From assembly GCA_030544235.1 (NCBI GenBank), contig CM060476.1:26142733-26206732 (forward strand): a stretch of 64,000 bases of DNA, given 5' to 3'. How positions within the stretch are numbered: the stretch's first letter is position 1; each line of letters starts with the position of its first letter. Shown in pieces: positions 12,010 through 22,199 of this stretch. Source of the stretch: Lepturacanthus savala (lineage: Eukaryota; Chordata; Actinopteri; Scombriformes; Trichiuridae). The notes beneath the pieces were generated by a model. It ran no database searches and was not told the origin of the DNA. It worked only from the letters and a program-made list of their open reading frames with translations. Made by a program: the position numbers and the translations under genes.

Positions 12010-12786
12010 GGATACACACAGGGACTGCCAATAGCAAGCATCCCCAGGGAAGCAATATTCAGAGATATATTCGAGGAGTGGGAAGAAGTTCCAGAGTACA
12101 GAGTCCCCCTGCAAGGCATAGCCAGACCAAGAAGAATTGTGGCTCAGATCTGGATAATGGTGATGAAGGAATACTTCTGGTTTCCCCCCCACTGCTGGCC
12201 TCCTCCCAAATGAGCCACCTGATCCTGCCATTCCCGATGCAGCAGAAGAACCTGCATCACCGGTTGGAGCAGAATTGGTGAACAGCCCTCATAAGGAGTC
12301 AGAAGACACAGATGATGATGTCTTCATGTTTCCAATACAGGTGGCTGAGATAAGCAGGGGAAAGACTGTACGAGAGGGAATGAAAGGATCAGGCAATGAG
12401 GCACGAGAACAAGATGGAGATTTGTCAGAAACTGAAGACTCAGAGGATGAAAGGCGAAAGACAGTCAAGTACTTGACAAACAAATTGAATTGCTGCAAGC
12501 AATGAGACAAGAAGGTGGTGAGGAAGCATCCATGCCTGGCCCGTCCGCTAAGTTGCCTCATCCCGGTGATCTCAATGAGTTAGAGACAAGCTCCAGCACT
12601 CAAGAGGGACCCTCTCAGCCTGCTGAGAGCGCTGTCACATGCAAAGAGGACTCTACGGATGAGAGTTCCAAAGATATACTGGCACCCCAGTACTTCGACA
12701 TAGATGGCACCAAGGTACGGGTAAACATTTGTGCAATTACTTATAATACTTTATTTTACTGGGTGAATTGGGCTACTAACCCATGA
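12010..12786 (+). other. Acidic open frames between envelope and LTR, possible accessory gene remnant
   Basis: Three frames follow one another: about 12010-12213 (GLPIASIPREAIFRDIFEEW), 12275-12505 (acidic, with DDDVFMFPIQVAE and LSETEDSEDERRK) and 12490-12786 (Ser/Glu-rich, with LNELETSSSTQEG and STDESSKDILAPQYF). The last two overlap by 16 bp in different frames and could be one gene with a frameshift. Position between the envelope remnant and the LTR is where complex retroviruses keep accessory genes. It could equally be a displaced gag part. I recognise no family. Confidence 0.35.
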
Positions 12787-12924
12787 TTTTCAGGTGATTT
12801 TCAACCTAAATAGGTGGGGTTTTTTTTGGGACGGAACAAATTTTTTCAAATTGATTCTGGGACTTCTACAACTATCCCACAGGTGTTAGCTTTATTTTAA
12901 ACCCAAGATCATTCAAAAAACCCC

Positions 12925-13242
12925 GTAGTTGTGGAGATATACTGCATTAAGTCTGGGCATGTAATTTTCGAGAGGTAGAATGATAAATAGGCCTAGGGGG
13001 GAAGAGGTTAAGACCCTAGGTGGTATCGGTCAGTCTACTTCCATGGGATGACTTGGAATTGTGCTTGATATCTATTGATATTGTACATTTTGTATGTGTC
13101 AATGGTCTTTCAGTAAAGTCTCATCACTTGTGAACAAAATTTTTGACAAAAGTTTAAGTGTTTCAGAAGTAACAAACTTAGTATAATCAAGTCATTTACA
13201 TTGCGGGACCCCTATTAGCCTAGCCCAGGATTCTCCACAACA
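12925..13242 (+). repeat. Endogenous retrovirus LTR (likely 3' LTR, shortened)
   Basis: It shares an extended match with the solo LTR at 27123-27591, for example CATGGGATGACTTGGAATTG at about 13041 and the end block ACATTGCGGGACC to CAGGATTCTCCACAACA at 13199-13242. The left edge is weak (TAGTTGTGGAGATATACTGC against TGTAGTGGAAAAAACTACTG in the solo copy), and the U3 is about 150 bp shorter. A GATAAATAGG box at about 12980 could be the TATA element. Confidence 0.6.
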
Positions 13243-13562
13243 ATTGGTGAGCCAGCAGCCAGGAGGAAACCTGAGGGACTACAAGAGCACCTGGATCCTT
13301 GTTGGGGTGCAATCTAAGAGCTAGGTCAACTGTGCCTGCAGATAAGCAGAAACCTTTTTACCAATTCTGCCTGCCGCATGTTGATTCTGGCTTTGGATCT
13401 CACTCTCAGCAGGATACAGATTACATGTAGAACCCTCTTCCAAAAGAATCTAAAGACATTAAGTGATTAATTAATAAATAACTAAAGGCAGAGTCAGCAT
13501 GAGGTTATCTACGTTGCAGGACCCCGGTCTGTCTACTGGCCTAGCCCAGTATTCTCCATAAC
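13243..13562 (+). repeat. Leader-like segment followed by a second LTR U5 end
   Basis: Directly after the LTR end, TTGGTGAGCCAGCAGCC resembles a primer-binding-site position, but I could not match it to a tRNA. The block GTTATCTACGTTGCAGGACC to CCCAGTATTCTCCATAACA (13504-13562) is another copy of the U5 end seen at 13193-13242 and 27530-27591. So an LTR, a leader-like spacer and a second LTR end lie in tandem. Confidence 0.5.
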
Positions 13563-14744
13563 ATTTTGTGTTCATGTTGGTTTCATGTCATTTCAAAACC
13601 CATTTATAGTATTTATTGTTGGTGTAACAAACAAAGATCATTTTAAATATTGAATTCAACTAGAACATAAAAGTAATTTATAGCATGTGTTTCTAATTTT
13701 TTAAAACGCTTTTAAAATAGTTAAACTACCTGGTACCAAGCCTTTAAGATTATACCAAATGACATTTTTGACATTATCCCATACACATCTCCTTTTTCAG
13801 ATTTACATTTTCATCCTGATTACTACACCATTTTTCTTAAACACAAGGCCTGCAGTGCTTGCTCCATAATCATTGCTCGCATCCATTCACATTTCTGTCC
13901 ATTCAACCCATATATGCATATGTCAAAATCAGGCCTTCCTCCAACCCTCAGCCCCTCTCGTTCACCTGATCATAATCCCATGTCCAAATCCTGGTTAATT
14001 TGTCACCTCAAACAAATCCTTTTAAGGTGTAACACATCTCCATAATGCTACTTAGGTCATTCATTTAGGATAAGTGCTGCTACATCCGTGGCCATGGAGG
14101 GCCTGTCATACTCTTGACTACAACAAATGAGACTGTGGTCTTCTTCTGCCTACACTTCATACAATCACAAAGATTTTTGCGGGCTAAGGTGAGCATGCAT
14201 ATAATTGGTGGTAGTGGTCCTGTGTTTCCTATGGAATAATGTATACATACAATCTTAGTCCCTAAGCATTATTGTCTATGGTCGGATTTCACAATGAGGA
14301 TGCCTATCATTGGCTTTAACTTGTGCAAGCCTAAACATCATTGCTGCATGATAAAGTGTCTCTGCTGTGGGATGCTAACTAAAATAAAAGGACAATGACT
14401 TGTGAAAACCTAAGTATTGTCGTAGGACAATGATAAGTCTAGCTAGCTTTGGGACACTAGTTTATATCTGTTGACACTGGCATGCAAGCCCAAGTATCAT
14501 CACTGCATGATGAGGTTCCTCCCTGTGTAATCCTAGTTTCTAAAAACAATTTTAAAAATTGTATATGAATAAATATAAATAAATAATCCCACATGGCTGC
14601 CTAAAACGGTAGTTTTCTAATTCTTGAGACTGGTATTATATGGCAACATATCGAACCTAACTTTCTTTGCAGTGCTTTGGCATGGCTCCCTGTTTCTCTT
14701 ACAGCAGCAGCAGGTTACCAATAACAAAGCTGCCTGTCTCATAC
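13563..14744. other. agl intron sequence with a degenerate 70-80 bp tandem repeat
   Basis: No gene is visible in 13563-14260. From 14261 four diverged units start with CCTAAGCATTATTG (14261), CCTAAACATCATTG (14330), CCTAAGTATTGTCG (14409) and CCCAAGTATCATCA (14489), spaced 69, 79 and 80 bp. The rest up to the exon border at 14744 is A/T-rich with no recognisable element. Confidence 0.5.
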
Positions 14745-14881
14745 CTGTCGCACAGCGTTTCCTTTGGCCAGTAGTCTGTTGGAGATGAAATCCATCATCC
14801 AATCTCCTTGCCTCAGGTTTTCACAGAGTGGATGGCCAAGATCATTTTTAGGACGAATCTCTGCCATGGCTGACATTAGCC
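14745..14881 (-). CDS. agl: agl exon: glycogen debranching enzyme, [16 protein letters not shown] segment
   Basis: Glycogen debranching enzyme is a cytosolic two-activity protein: 4-alpha-glucanotransferase (GH13-like) followed by amylo-1,6-glucosidase. This minus-strand exon encodes [20 protein letters not shown] and GDWMMDFISNRLLAKGN, closely matching the family's [20 protein letters not shown] segment in the middle of the protein. The acceptor is CACCTCCTCAG before GGCTAATG; the donor is CGACAG followed by GTATGAG. It has 137 bp: 2 nt completing a codon plus 45 codons, ending in phase 0. It is the last (most C-terminal) exon visible. The next intron contains the retroviral patchwork and runs off the left edge. 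Confidence 0.93.
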
Positions 14882-14989
14882 CTGAGGAGGTGTTGAACCA
14901 CAGACAACTGATTATTGACTGACTGCACTGACTACTGGTATTGCGTAAACTCTGCAATCAATTAATTATGACAGGAATGTGCTTAGTAC

Positions 14990-15120
14990 CTTGCAAACCT
15001 CCGTAGTTGAGAGGTAACCAGGAAGGAATGTTATAACATCCTCCTCCATCCGCTCTCTCCTCAGCATCACAGCGGTAAAGCAATATGTTCATGTCAGCCA
15101 GTGTCAGCCTGGACATGATG
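14990..15120 (-). CDS. agl: agl exon: SRLTLADMN / YRCDAEE segment
   Basis: Encodes IMSRLTLADMNILLYRC then DAEERADGGGCYNIPSWLPL and NYGGLQ, matching the family's SRLTLAELN-YRC-GGGCYDIPNW region. The acceptor is TTCTTCCTCCTCAG; the donor is TTGCAAG followed by GTACTAAG. The length is 131 bp (1 + 43 codons + 1). It joins the downstream exon exactly (G completed by GG), so LQ-GLM is continuous as in relatives. Its start phase also fits the exon at 18840-18949 directly, although a segment of about 45 residues normally lies between them. Confidence 0.92.
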
Positions 15121-15644
15121 CTGAGGAGGAAGAATATTTTGATGGATGAGTGACACCTGGAGGCTCATGGCTCTCTCAGATTGTCAGACAGACAAGGCAT
15201 TATTTTTAAATAAGTTATACAGTACATATTCATCAGGGCAATATATATTCAACAAATCCCTAATCAAAAACATTCCAGCTTCAGAATAGCAATGAGAAAT
15301 ATGAGCTTCCCACACTACTATATATGATGTTTTAATCATAGTGTTAAGTCTTTCTTCAGTCCACTTTGTTTCAGTACTACTGGAAATTACATAATGATCA
15401 CATATTGCGCTGTAAAACACTTACTGTCTCTTTGACATTAACTGGTTAGGTTAAGGGTTAGGGTTGACCTAGATGCCACAGATAGTTGGTAAAAGCTTGA
15501 TTATTCATCATTGACTAGTACTTATCCAATCTAAAGTGTGTTCCAATCATCCAATCCCTCAGACACTGCATCTGAAATGGCCACTTACAGGACATAAGTT
15601 ACTAATTACGTAATTCCAAGACTTTGAAGTTGATGATGAAGAAG
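15121..15644. other. agl intron, no feature recognised
   Basis: Mostly A/T-rich. A 78-codon minus frame (15184-15420) lacks family resemblance and exon borders and is probably chance. A short TTAGGG-type stretch occurs near 15449. The expected missing agl exon was looked for here and not found. Confidence 0.5.
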
Positions 15645-17660
15645 AACATTGGGCCAGCGTTAACCCTGCCCGGGTGTGGGTTACCGGGGCCCCCCTCTGG
15701 GGGAGGGCGCCACGGGGCCCGGCCGGGCTTAGCCTGAAGGGGTGACGTCGGCCCCCCTCCCCATGGACTCACCACCCATGAGGGGGGGCCACAGGGGGAC
15801 GATTCGGAGAGAGTTGGGCAGTAATCGGAGGCGGGGACCCTGGCGGTCCAACCCCCGGCTGCAGAAACTGGCTCTGGGGACGTGGAACGTCACCTCTCTG
15901 GCGGGGAAGGAGCCTGAGCTGGTGCGCGAGGTTGAGAGGTACCGACTAGATATAGTCGGGCTCGCCTCGGCGCACAGTGTGGGCTCCAGAACCAGTTTCC
16001 TCGAGAGGGGTTGGATTCTCTACCATTCTGGAGTTGCCCCCGGTGAGAGGCGCAGAGCAGGGGTGAGAATGCTTGTTTCCCCCCGGCTCGGTGCCTGTAC
16101 ATTGGGGTTCGCCCCGGTGGACGAGAGGGTAGCCTCCCTCCGCCTTCGGGTGGGGGGATGGGTCCTGACTGTTGTTTGTGCCTATGCGCCAAATGACAGT
16201 TCAGAGTACCCACCCTTCTTGGAGTCCTTGGATAGGGTGATGGAGGACGCCCCTTCTGGGGACTCCCTCGTCCTCCTGGGGGACTTCAATGCTTACGTGG
16301 GCAATGACAGTGTGACCTGGAGATCTGAACCCGAATGGTGTTTCGTTGTTGGACTTCTGTGCTCATCATGGATTGTCCATAGCGAACACCATGTTCAGGC
16401 ATAGGGGTGTCCATATGTGCACTTGGCACCAGGACACCCTTGGCCGCAGTTCGACGATCAACTTTGATGTCATGTCGTCGGACTTGTGGCCTCATGTCCT
16501 GGACACTCGGGTGAAGAGAGGGGCGGAGCTGTCAACTGATCACCACCTGGTAGTGAGTTGGCTCCAATGGTGGGGGAAGAGGCCGGTCAGACCTGGCAGA
16601 CCCAAACGTTCTATGAGGGTTTGCTGGGAACGTCTGGACGAATCTCCTGTCAGAAGTAGCTTCAGCTCGCACCTCCGGGAGAGCTTCACTCACGTCCCGG
16701 GGGAGGCGGGGGACATTGAGTCCGAGTGGACCTTGTTCCGCGCCTCTATTGTTGAGGCGGCTGATTGGAGCTGTGGCCGTAAGGTGGTCAGTGCCTGTCG
16801 TGGCGGCAATCCCCGAACCCGCTGGTGGACACCGGCAGTAAGGGGTGCCGTCAAGTTCTGGACCATCATTCGGCATCTCAGGAGGGGAAAGCGGCACACC
16901 GTTGACACTGTGTTCAGTGGGGACGGGGTGCTGCTGACCTCGACTCGGGACATCCTGGATCGGTGGGGGGAATACTTCGAAGACCTCCTCAATCCCACCA
17001 GCACGTCTTCTGTTGAAGAGGCAGAGTCTGGGGGACCAGTGGGGGACTCGCCTATCTCTGGGGCTGAGATCACCGAGGTAGTCAAAAAGCTCCTCGGCGG
17101 CAAGGCCCCGGGGGTGGATGAGATTCGCCCTGAGTTCCTCAAGGCTCTTGTAGGGCTGTCTTGGTTGACGCGTCTCTGCAACATCGCGTGGACATCGGGG
17201 GCAGTGCCTCTGGACTGGCAGACTGGGGTGGTGGTTCCCCTCTATAAAAAGGGGGACCAGAGGGTGTGTTCCAACTACAGAGGGATCACACTCCTCAGCC
17301 TTCCTGGGAAAGTCTATTCGGGGGTACTGGAGAGGAGGGTCCGTAAGATAGTCGAACCTTGGATTCAGGAGGAGCAGTGTGGTTTTTGTCCTGGTCGTGG
17401 AACTGTGGACCAGCTTTATACCCTTAGCAGGGTGCTCGAGGATGCGTGGGAGTTCGCCCAACCAGTCTACATGTGTTTTGTGGATCTGGAGAAGGCGTTC
17501 GACCGTGTCCCTCGGGCAATCCTGTGGGGGGTACTCCGGGAGTATGGGGTCCCGGCATACTCACGTCATCAATGGCTTGGTGAGAACAGAAAGGGTGCTA
17601 TGTTCAGCCAGGCTGCCAGTCTGGTACTGAGGACTAAATTGGATAAGGTGGCGTCTTAGA
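15645..17660 (+). mobile_element. APE-type LINE (I/Nimb-like), 3'-truncated
   Basis: G/C-rich element unlike its A/T-rich surroundings. A first frame (15742-16404) is an endonuclease: LALGTWNVTSLAGKEPELVR, ERYRLDIVGLA, VVCAYAPNDSSEYP and LVLLGDFNAYVGND. A frameshift near 16340 leads to 16346-17659, with STDHHLVVSWLQWW, then GNPRTRWWTP, then RT motifs GGKAPGVDEIRPEFLK, NYRGITLLSLPGKVYS, EEQCGFCPGRGTVDQLYTL and MCFVDLEKAFDRVPRAIL. It stops just after RT motif A/2; the YADD box and C-terminus are absent, an unusual 3' truncation. The clade assignment is tentative. It lies in the interval where an agl exon is missing. Confidence 0.85.
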
Positions 17661-17816
17661 GCCCCCAGCTGCTCCCGAGACCTGGACTCCAGAGTTACCC
17701 TGGAGAGGAACATACAACAACTTAACTTAGACTACTTTAACTACGACTGCTTTAAGTAATTGCAAGTACAAACAAGACCAGATACACAGTCTGAATTTTG
17801 TGCACTGTAAGGCAAG

Positions 17817-17905
17817 GCAAGCTTATTTATATAGCACTTTTCACCAACAAGGCAATTCAAAATGCTTTACATAAAACATTAAAAGCATCAAGATACAACA
17901 GCTTT
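17817..17905. repeat. Short LINE/SINE-type 3' end repeat
   Basis: AAGCTTATTTATATAGCACT followed by CAATTCAAAATGCTTTACAT is a motif common at fish retroposon 3' ends. It is followed by a poly(A) run at 17907-17927. Family not determined. Confidence 0.45.
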
Positions 17906-17964
17906 TAAAAAAAAAAAAAAAAAAAATTAAAATTAAATTAAAACTAAAAATTTAAAAAGAATAT

Positions 17965-18112
17965 CTATCCATTTTCTATACCCATGTATTTCTCACTAGG
18001 GTCACAGGAATCTGGTGGAGCCATTCCCAGCATACTGCAGGTGAGAGGCAGAGATACACCCCAGACAGATTGCCAACCTATCGCCGAGCACACACATTTA
18101 TACCTACATGTA
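17965..18112 (-). repeat. tRNA-headed SINE, copy 3 (short, diverged)
   Basis: On the plus strand it reads CCATTTTCTATACCCATGT, then GAGAGGCAGAGATACACCCC, then CAACCTATCGCCGAGCACAC, matching the 3' half of copy 6. The tRNA head is absent. Confidence 0.75.
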
Positions 18113-18318
18113 TAAGGTAAATTTCTTTCCTCCTATTTATACTGATCAATAGAAATTGAGAAGATGGGGGACATGATTCACAGCCCTCCTTCTGTGCTTC
18201 AGCTGTCCAAATGAGTCAAATCAAGTAGATACCTTTCAAAGTTAGTCTTTTCAGCTTTTTTACAATTTTACTATACTTCCAGCATAGATCAACAGAGAAA
18301 CACTGTCCAAGGAAACTT

Positions 18319-18633
18319 CAGTAAGTCATTTTCTATACATGCTTTTTCCTCATTAGGGTTGCAGTGGTCTGCTGGAACCAATCTCAGTGCATTATAGGCC
18401 AGAGGCAGGCATACACCCCAGGCAGTTGCCAGCCTATCGTGGGGAACAGACACCATTCACTCACACTCTCACTCTCACCTATGAGCAATTTAGAGTCTCC
18501 AATTAACCTCAGTGGGAGGATGGAGGGAGAACATGTAACCTTCACACAGAAGGATCTCAGACCAAGGACTTGAATCTGTGACCTTCTTGCTGTGAGGCGA
18601 AAGCACTGCCCATTGCTCCACTGTGTCACCCAC
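18319..18633 (-). repeat. tRNA-headed SINE, copy 4, with 11-bp target duplication
   Basis: Matches the family from the tail (GTAAGTCATTTTCTATACAT) to the tRNA-like head (complement of GGTCACAGATTCAAGTCC, a B-box-like sequence near 18575). Flanked by CAAGGAAACTT (18308-18318) and CAAGGAAAATT (18634-18644), one mismatch. Some internal sequence is missing relative to copy 6. Confidence 0.88.
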
Positions 18634-18839
18634 AAGGAAAATTAAAAGAGTGAATTTGATGCTAAAAAGACTAAAGATTACAGATATTCTCTTGATATGA
18701 CTAACTCTGACTGCTGACTTTTTTACAGTAATATTCAGACTCTAGCTACTCTGAACAACAGGAATGAGGACAACCTGACTGTATAAAACATACTTGATTT
18801 ATATATGATACATGTACTGTCAAGCAAAGATTGACCCAC

Positions 18840-18949
18840 CTGAAAATGATGATAGAGCCTGGTGTGAACTTCTCAAACAAAATCTCCTGGAAAACACCAC
18901 TCTGTTTCGAAACCATGTGTGCCTTTTTCACTACCGAACTGTCCTTCAG
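18840..18949 (-). CDS. agl: agl exon: EILFEKFTPGSIIIFR segment
   Basis: Encodes LKDSSVVKKAHMVSKQSG and VFQEILFEKFTPGSIIIFR, matching the family's IEFENLSPGSVIIFR segment, a beta-rich part after the transferase domain. The acceptor is GTTTTCCAG; the donor is TTTTCAG followed by GTGGGT. The length is 110 bp, 36 codons plus 2 nt. In known debranching enzymes the next residues are about 45 residues beginning VSLD; no exon for them was found before 15120. The 2-nt overhang fits the exon at 14990-15120 without a frameshift. Confidence 0.92.
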
Positions 18950-18976
18950 CTGGAAAACATTTCAATGGCTTTAAAT

Positions 18977-21256
18977 TAGAGCTGTCAATCAATTAATATT
19001 TCAAACAATATTTAATAGCAGTTATAGCATGATTGTCCATAGTTAATCATGATTATTCACAAAATGAATCACACAATTTTTCAGTCCTAAATGTACCTTA
19101 AAAGGAATATTTATAGATATTTAAGTTTTTTGAATAATAACCTGACTGGACAAATATGATTCAGGCAAATGTTCTCAATATACACTGTGTTCCAAATTAT
19201 TATGCAAATCATATTTCCTCAGATTTACCAAAATTATCTATATAAATAGTAGTCATCATTATTTTCCAGTCACCAACCATTAGAGTTAATTCAAATGTTT
19301 TTGAATGAACCTACCAATTGATAATAGTACATTTAAAAAAAATTAAAACACCATTGCACCCAAAATGCATGTTCCAAATTATTATGCACAATTGAGCTTC
19401 CACATATTTTATTTTTATAAAGAACAAAAAATGGTTATGTGTGAAATTATAAACATTAGCAGTTCATGCCTGACTGAAATGTAATCGAAATCAAGCACTA
19501 TTTAAATCAAAACATTATCACAAGTGAAGTCACGTCTGAACTTACGATCCCTTGTTGAAAAGGACCTTCTCAAGTCTTCCATCCATTGAATTTGTCAGTT
19601 TTTGGATAGCATCTGCTGGAACAGCCTTGCACGAGGACAAAATAGCCTCCCAGAGCTGTTGTTGAGATGTGAACTGCTTCCCACTATCATAAACGCTTCT
19701 CTTGATGATGCTCCAAAGGTTCTCAATAGGGTTGAGGTCAGGGGAGGATGGGGGCCACACCATAAGTTTGTCTCCTTTGATGCCCATTGCAGCCAGAGAT
19801 GCAGATGTATTCTTTGCAGCATGGCATGGTGCATTGTCATGCATGAAAATTATCTTGTTCCAAAAATCACGACTGTTCCTTTTGAACCATGGCAGGAAGT
19901 GTTCTTTGAGGAACTCCACATATATTGTGTGATGTCATCTTCACACCGTCAGGAATCCTGAAAGGGCCGACACTCTCGCTCTACATGATACCAAACAACA
20001 AAACAGTTTTGAAGTCAGTCTTCAGGTATTGCCTGGCCCACTGGCGCCTTTTCTGCTTGTGTGGAGTGGATAGTGGAGGTCGAAACGGTGGCTTACGCAC
20101 TGCTGCAAACCCCTGCAGGACCCTGCATCTTGTCCGGGGCATGTTGGAGGCACCAGCAGCTTCAAAAACTTGTCTGCTGCTGTGATGGGGCATTTTTACA
20201 GCTGCTCTTTTGATGAGACGTATTTGCCTGTTAGAAAGAGTTCTGGATTTTCCTTTATCAGCACGCATATGTGTGTGCTCTGAATCAGCTACATACTTCT
20301 CAATAGTGCGATGATTGCAATGAAGTTTCTTGGCAATTTTGATTTTCGTCATTCCTTGACCCAAACATTCAACTATTTGTTGCTTTGGTTGGTAGCCTGC
20401 TTAATAATGTGGAACAACCTTCTTTAGTAGTCTCCCTTTTAATTGGACTCACCTGCCAAACTAATTAGCACAGGTGTCTTCAATTGGTTTCAGTGATATA
20501 CAGAGCCATGATACGCATTACCATTCATGAGTTTAAACTGACAAACAAAAAATCGTACCTTAGCACTCTTGAATACTTTTTACATAATAATTTGGAACAC
20601 AGTGTAGTATATATTATAAATATTACAAATAGTATATAGTCTCAATAATAGCCTCAAACCTCAAACCAGCTGCATTCAAAATGCTCAAAAAATGGCAAAT
20701 ACAAATTCACCAAGCTTAAGTTGGCATATTGCATATTGTTAAATTTGACATTACTTAGTAATACATCCTACTCACACAATGTAGAGTCAAACATGAAAAT
20801 ACTGGAAGGTATAATGCTACTTCTGTCTCTCTAAGACTGGGGGAGGGATTGTTGCTGCAGATTTTTGTCTTAACTGCTTCATCCATAAAACAAGGGGAAA
20901 TTTAGACTGTATCTCTATCGGAGCAATTGAAGTTTGATGTTTACAGTAGGCTAAGGGCTGTTGTTTTGAAAGAGATGAGAGAGCAGTAGCAGCAGCAGCT
21001 GACTGGTGAAAAAGTTTACTTTTCAAAATAATGGGTTAGACGGTCTGCAGCAGCAGTCCCTGTAAGGGGATTCATGAAAGACAGGCCAATTGTTCATAGT
21101 TTTATGTTCTAAAGCACATTAATAAACACCAAAAACTCCAAAGACAAATTCAGTTTTATTCATGAGGATGAGTGATGCTTTTTCCTCATCTATTCCTGCA
21201 TTAATTGTTCATGAAAATAATTAGCTGTGTTAAAAGGAATTGCATTGACAGCCCTA
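18977..21256. mobile_element. hAT-like nonautonomous element hosting a nested Tc1/mariner
   Basis: Ends are TAGAGCTGTCAATCAATTAA at 18977 and the inverted ATTGCATTGACAGCCCTA ending at 21256. The 8 bp outside each end (CTTTAAAT, CTATAATA) agree at only 5 positions, so an old 8-bp duplication is possible but not proven. Similar ends with a perfect 8-bp duplication occur at 59323-60334, which supports a hAT-type assignment. The interior holds no transposase of its own. Confidence 0.6.
19193..20604 (-). mobile_element. Tc1/mariner element with DD37E spacing, internally deleted
   Basis: Terminal inverted repeats CACTGTGTTCCAAATTATTA (19193) and the complement ending TTTGGAACACAGTG (20604), flanked by TA on both sides. 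Minus frames 19981-20364 (helix-turn-helix half, KIKIAKKLHCNHRTIEKYV) and 19542-19919 (catalytic half, FMHDNAPCHAAKNTSAS then SSPDLNPIENLWSIIKR). There are 37 residues between the second Asp and the Glu. The segment carrying the first catalytic Asp is missing at about 19920-19980, so it is inactive. It is nested in the hAT-like element 18977-21256. Confidence 0.9.
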
Positions 21257-21392
21257 CTATAATATAAAAGATAGTTAGTTAAAAGTGGACTGTATATATA
21301 AGCAGAATTTTTAATGTTTAAGATCATTCACTTCACTCACTTGGTCCTACAATGTCTTGCAATTTGATTTCAACATGAACTTTTCAATGTAC

Positions 21393-21490
21393 CTGGATAT
21401 TTTCTTGAATCTTTGCAATGGCCTGAGTCAAGCCGGAGTTTGTGTCCCTCACAATAGTTCTTGCCTCCAATACCACCTCCTGTATCTGAC
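21393..21490 (-). CDS. agl: agl exon: QEVVLEARTIVRDTN segment
   Basis: Encodes QIQEVVLEARTIVRDTNSG and LTQAIAKIQENIQ, matching the family's IEEVVLEARTIERNTK stretch. The acceptor is TGTTTGTCTTTACAG; the donor is ATATCCAG followed by GTACAT. It has 98 bp: 2 nt completing the Gly codon started by the upstream exon (21632-21782), then 32 codons to phase 0, which joins the exon at 18840-18949. Open and in phase on both sides. Confidence 0.92.
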
Positions 21491-21631
21491 CTGTAAAGAC
21501 AAACAGTCCAGGATAGCTAGAATATTTGACAATAGAAGCAGTATACCACATGGTATGATTAGGATTTAAGGGTTAGGGTTGGTTAAGCGGTAAATTAGTT
21601 GAAAATTAAGATTTGGTTGTGGGATTATTAC

Positions 21632-21782
21632 CTGGTATGAAAACAGGGGGAACATCATCTGTATGATGGTGTGTCAGAGGGTTCTTGTCTGCTCTTCGTA
21701 GCACAGCTACCACAGACTGGTGGCTGCTGGGACAGTGTCTAGTCACTGTAACTATACCCTCATCCAGCTGCTCCACATAAAC
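21632..21782 (-). CDS. agl: agl exon: VYVEQLDEGIVTVTRHCP segment
   Basis: Encodes VYVEQLDEGIVTVTRHCPSS then HQSVVAVLRRADKNPLTH and DDVPPVFIP, matching the family's [27 protein letters not shown] region. The acceptor is GGCTGTACAG; the donor is ATACCAG followed by GTAATA. The length is 151 bp (50 codons plus 1 nt). It starts in phase 0 and continues GFTQ from the exon at 28570-28716. A very well conserved exon, with no sign of decay. Confidence 0.95.
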
Positions 21783-21852
21783 CTGTACAGCCAAGCAGGA
21801 AATCATAGCAGAAAGATAACATTTACAAAAGAGAGAAAATAGAAACCCAGAA

Positions 21853-22199
21853 TTGAGCTGCCACCTTATCATGGTGGAAGGGTTTACATATTCCAATGAT
21901 CCCAGTAGCTATGTTGTCGGGGGTTATGCCCCTGGTACGGTCACCCATGGCAATCAGGCGCAGCTCAAAAAAACCCTGACGATGACAGACAATTTATGAT
22001 CCCAGTTTCCCTTGCCCGGATTTGGGTCACCAGGCCCCCCCTCCCCAGTGGAAGGGGCCATAGGGGGAGTGTCCAAAGAGAGTTGGGTGGCGACCAGAGG
22101 TCGGGAACCTGGAAGTCCGACTCCCAGCTGCAGAAGCTAGCTATGGGGATGAGGAATATCACCTCTCTGGCGGGGAAGGAGCCCGAGTTGGTCGAGTTG
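21853..22199 (+). mobile_element. 5' head of an APE-type LINE (same family as 15645-17660)
   Basis: Matches the 5' end of the G/C-rich LINE: CCCCTGGTACGGTCACCCAT at about 21930, CAAAGAGAGTTGGGTGGCGA, then CACCTCTCTGGCGGGGAAGG at 22161. It covers the 5' UTR and the first residues of the endonuclease (the family's SLAGKEPELV is visible) and stops abruptly at GTTGT (22199), where a different LINE continues. Confidence 0.75.

Noticed and set aside
14261..14555. CRISPR-like array
   Set aside because: The four units are diverged tandem repeats without constant repeat and variable spacer structure, and the DNA is vertebrate.
15184..15420. 78-codon minus frame as the missing agl exon
   Set aside because: Its residues do not resemble the expected segment and it lacks splice borders.
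15440..15470. Telomere-like TTAGGG words, also near 21565
   Set aside because: Only one or two units, inside ordinary intron sequence.
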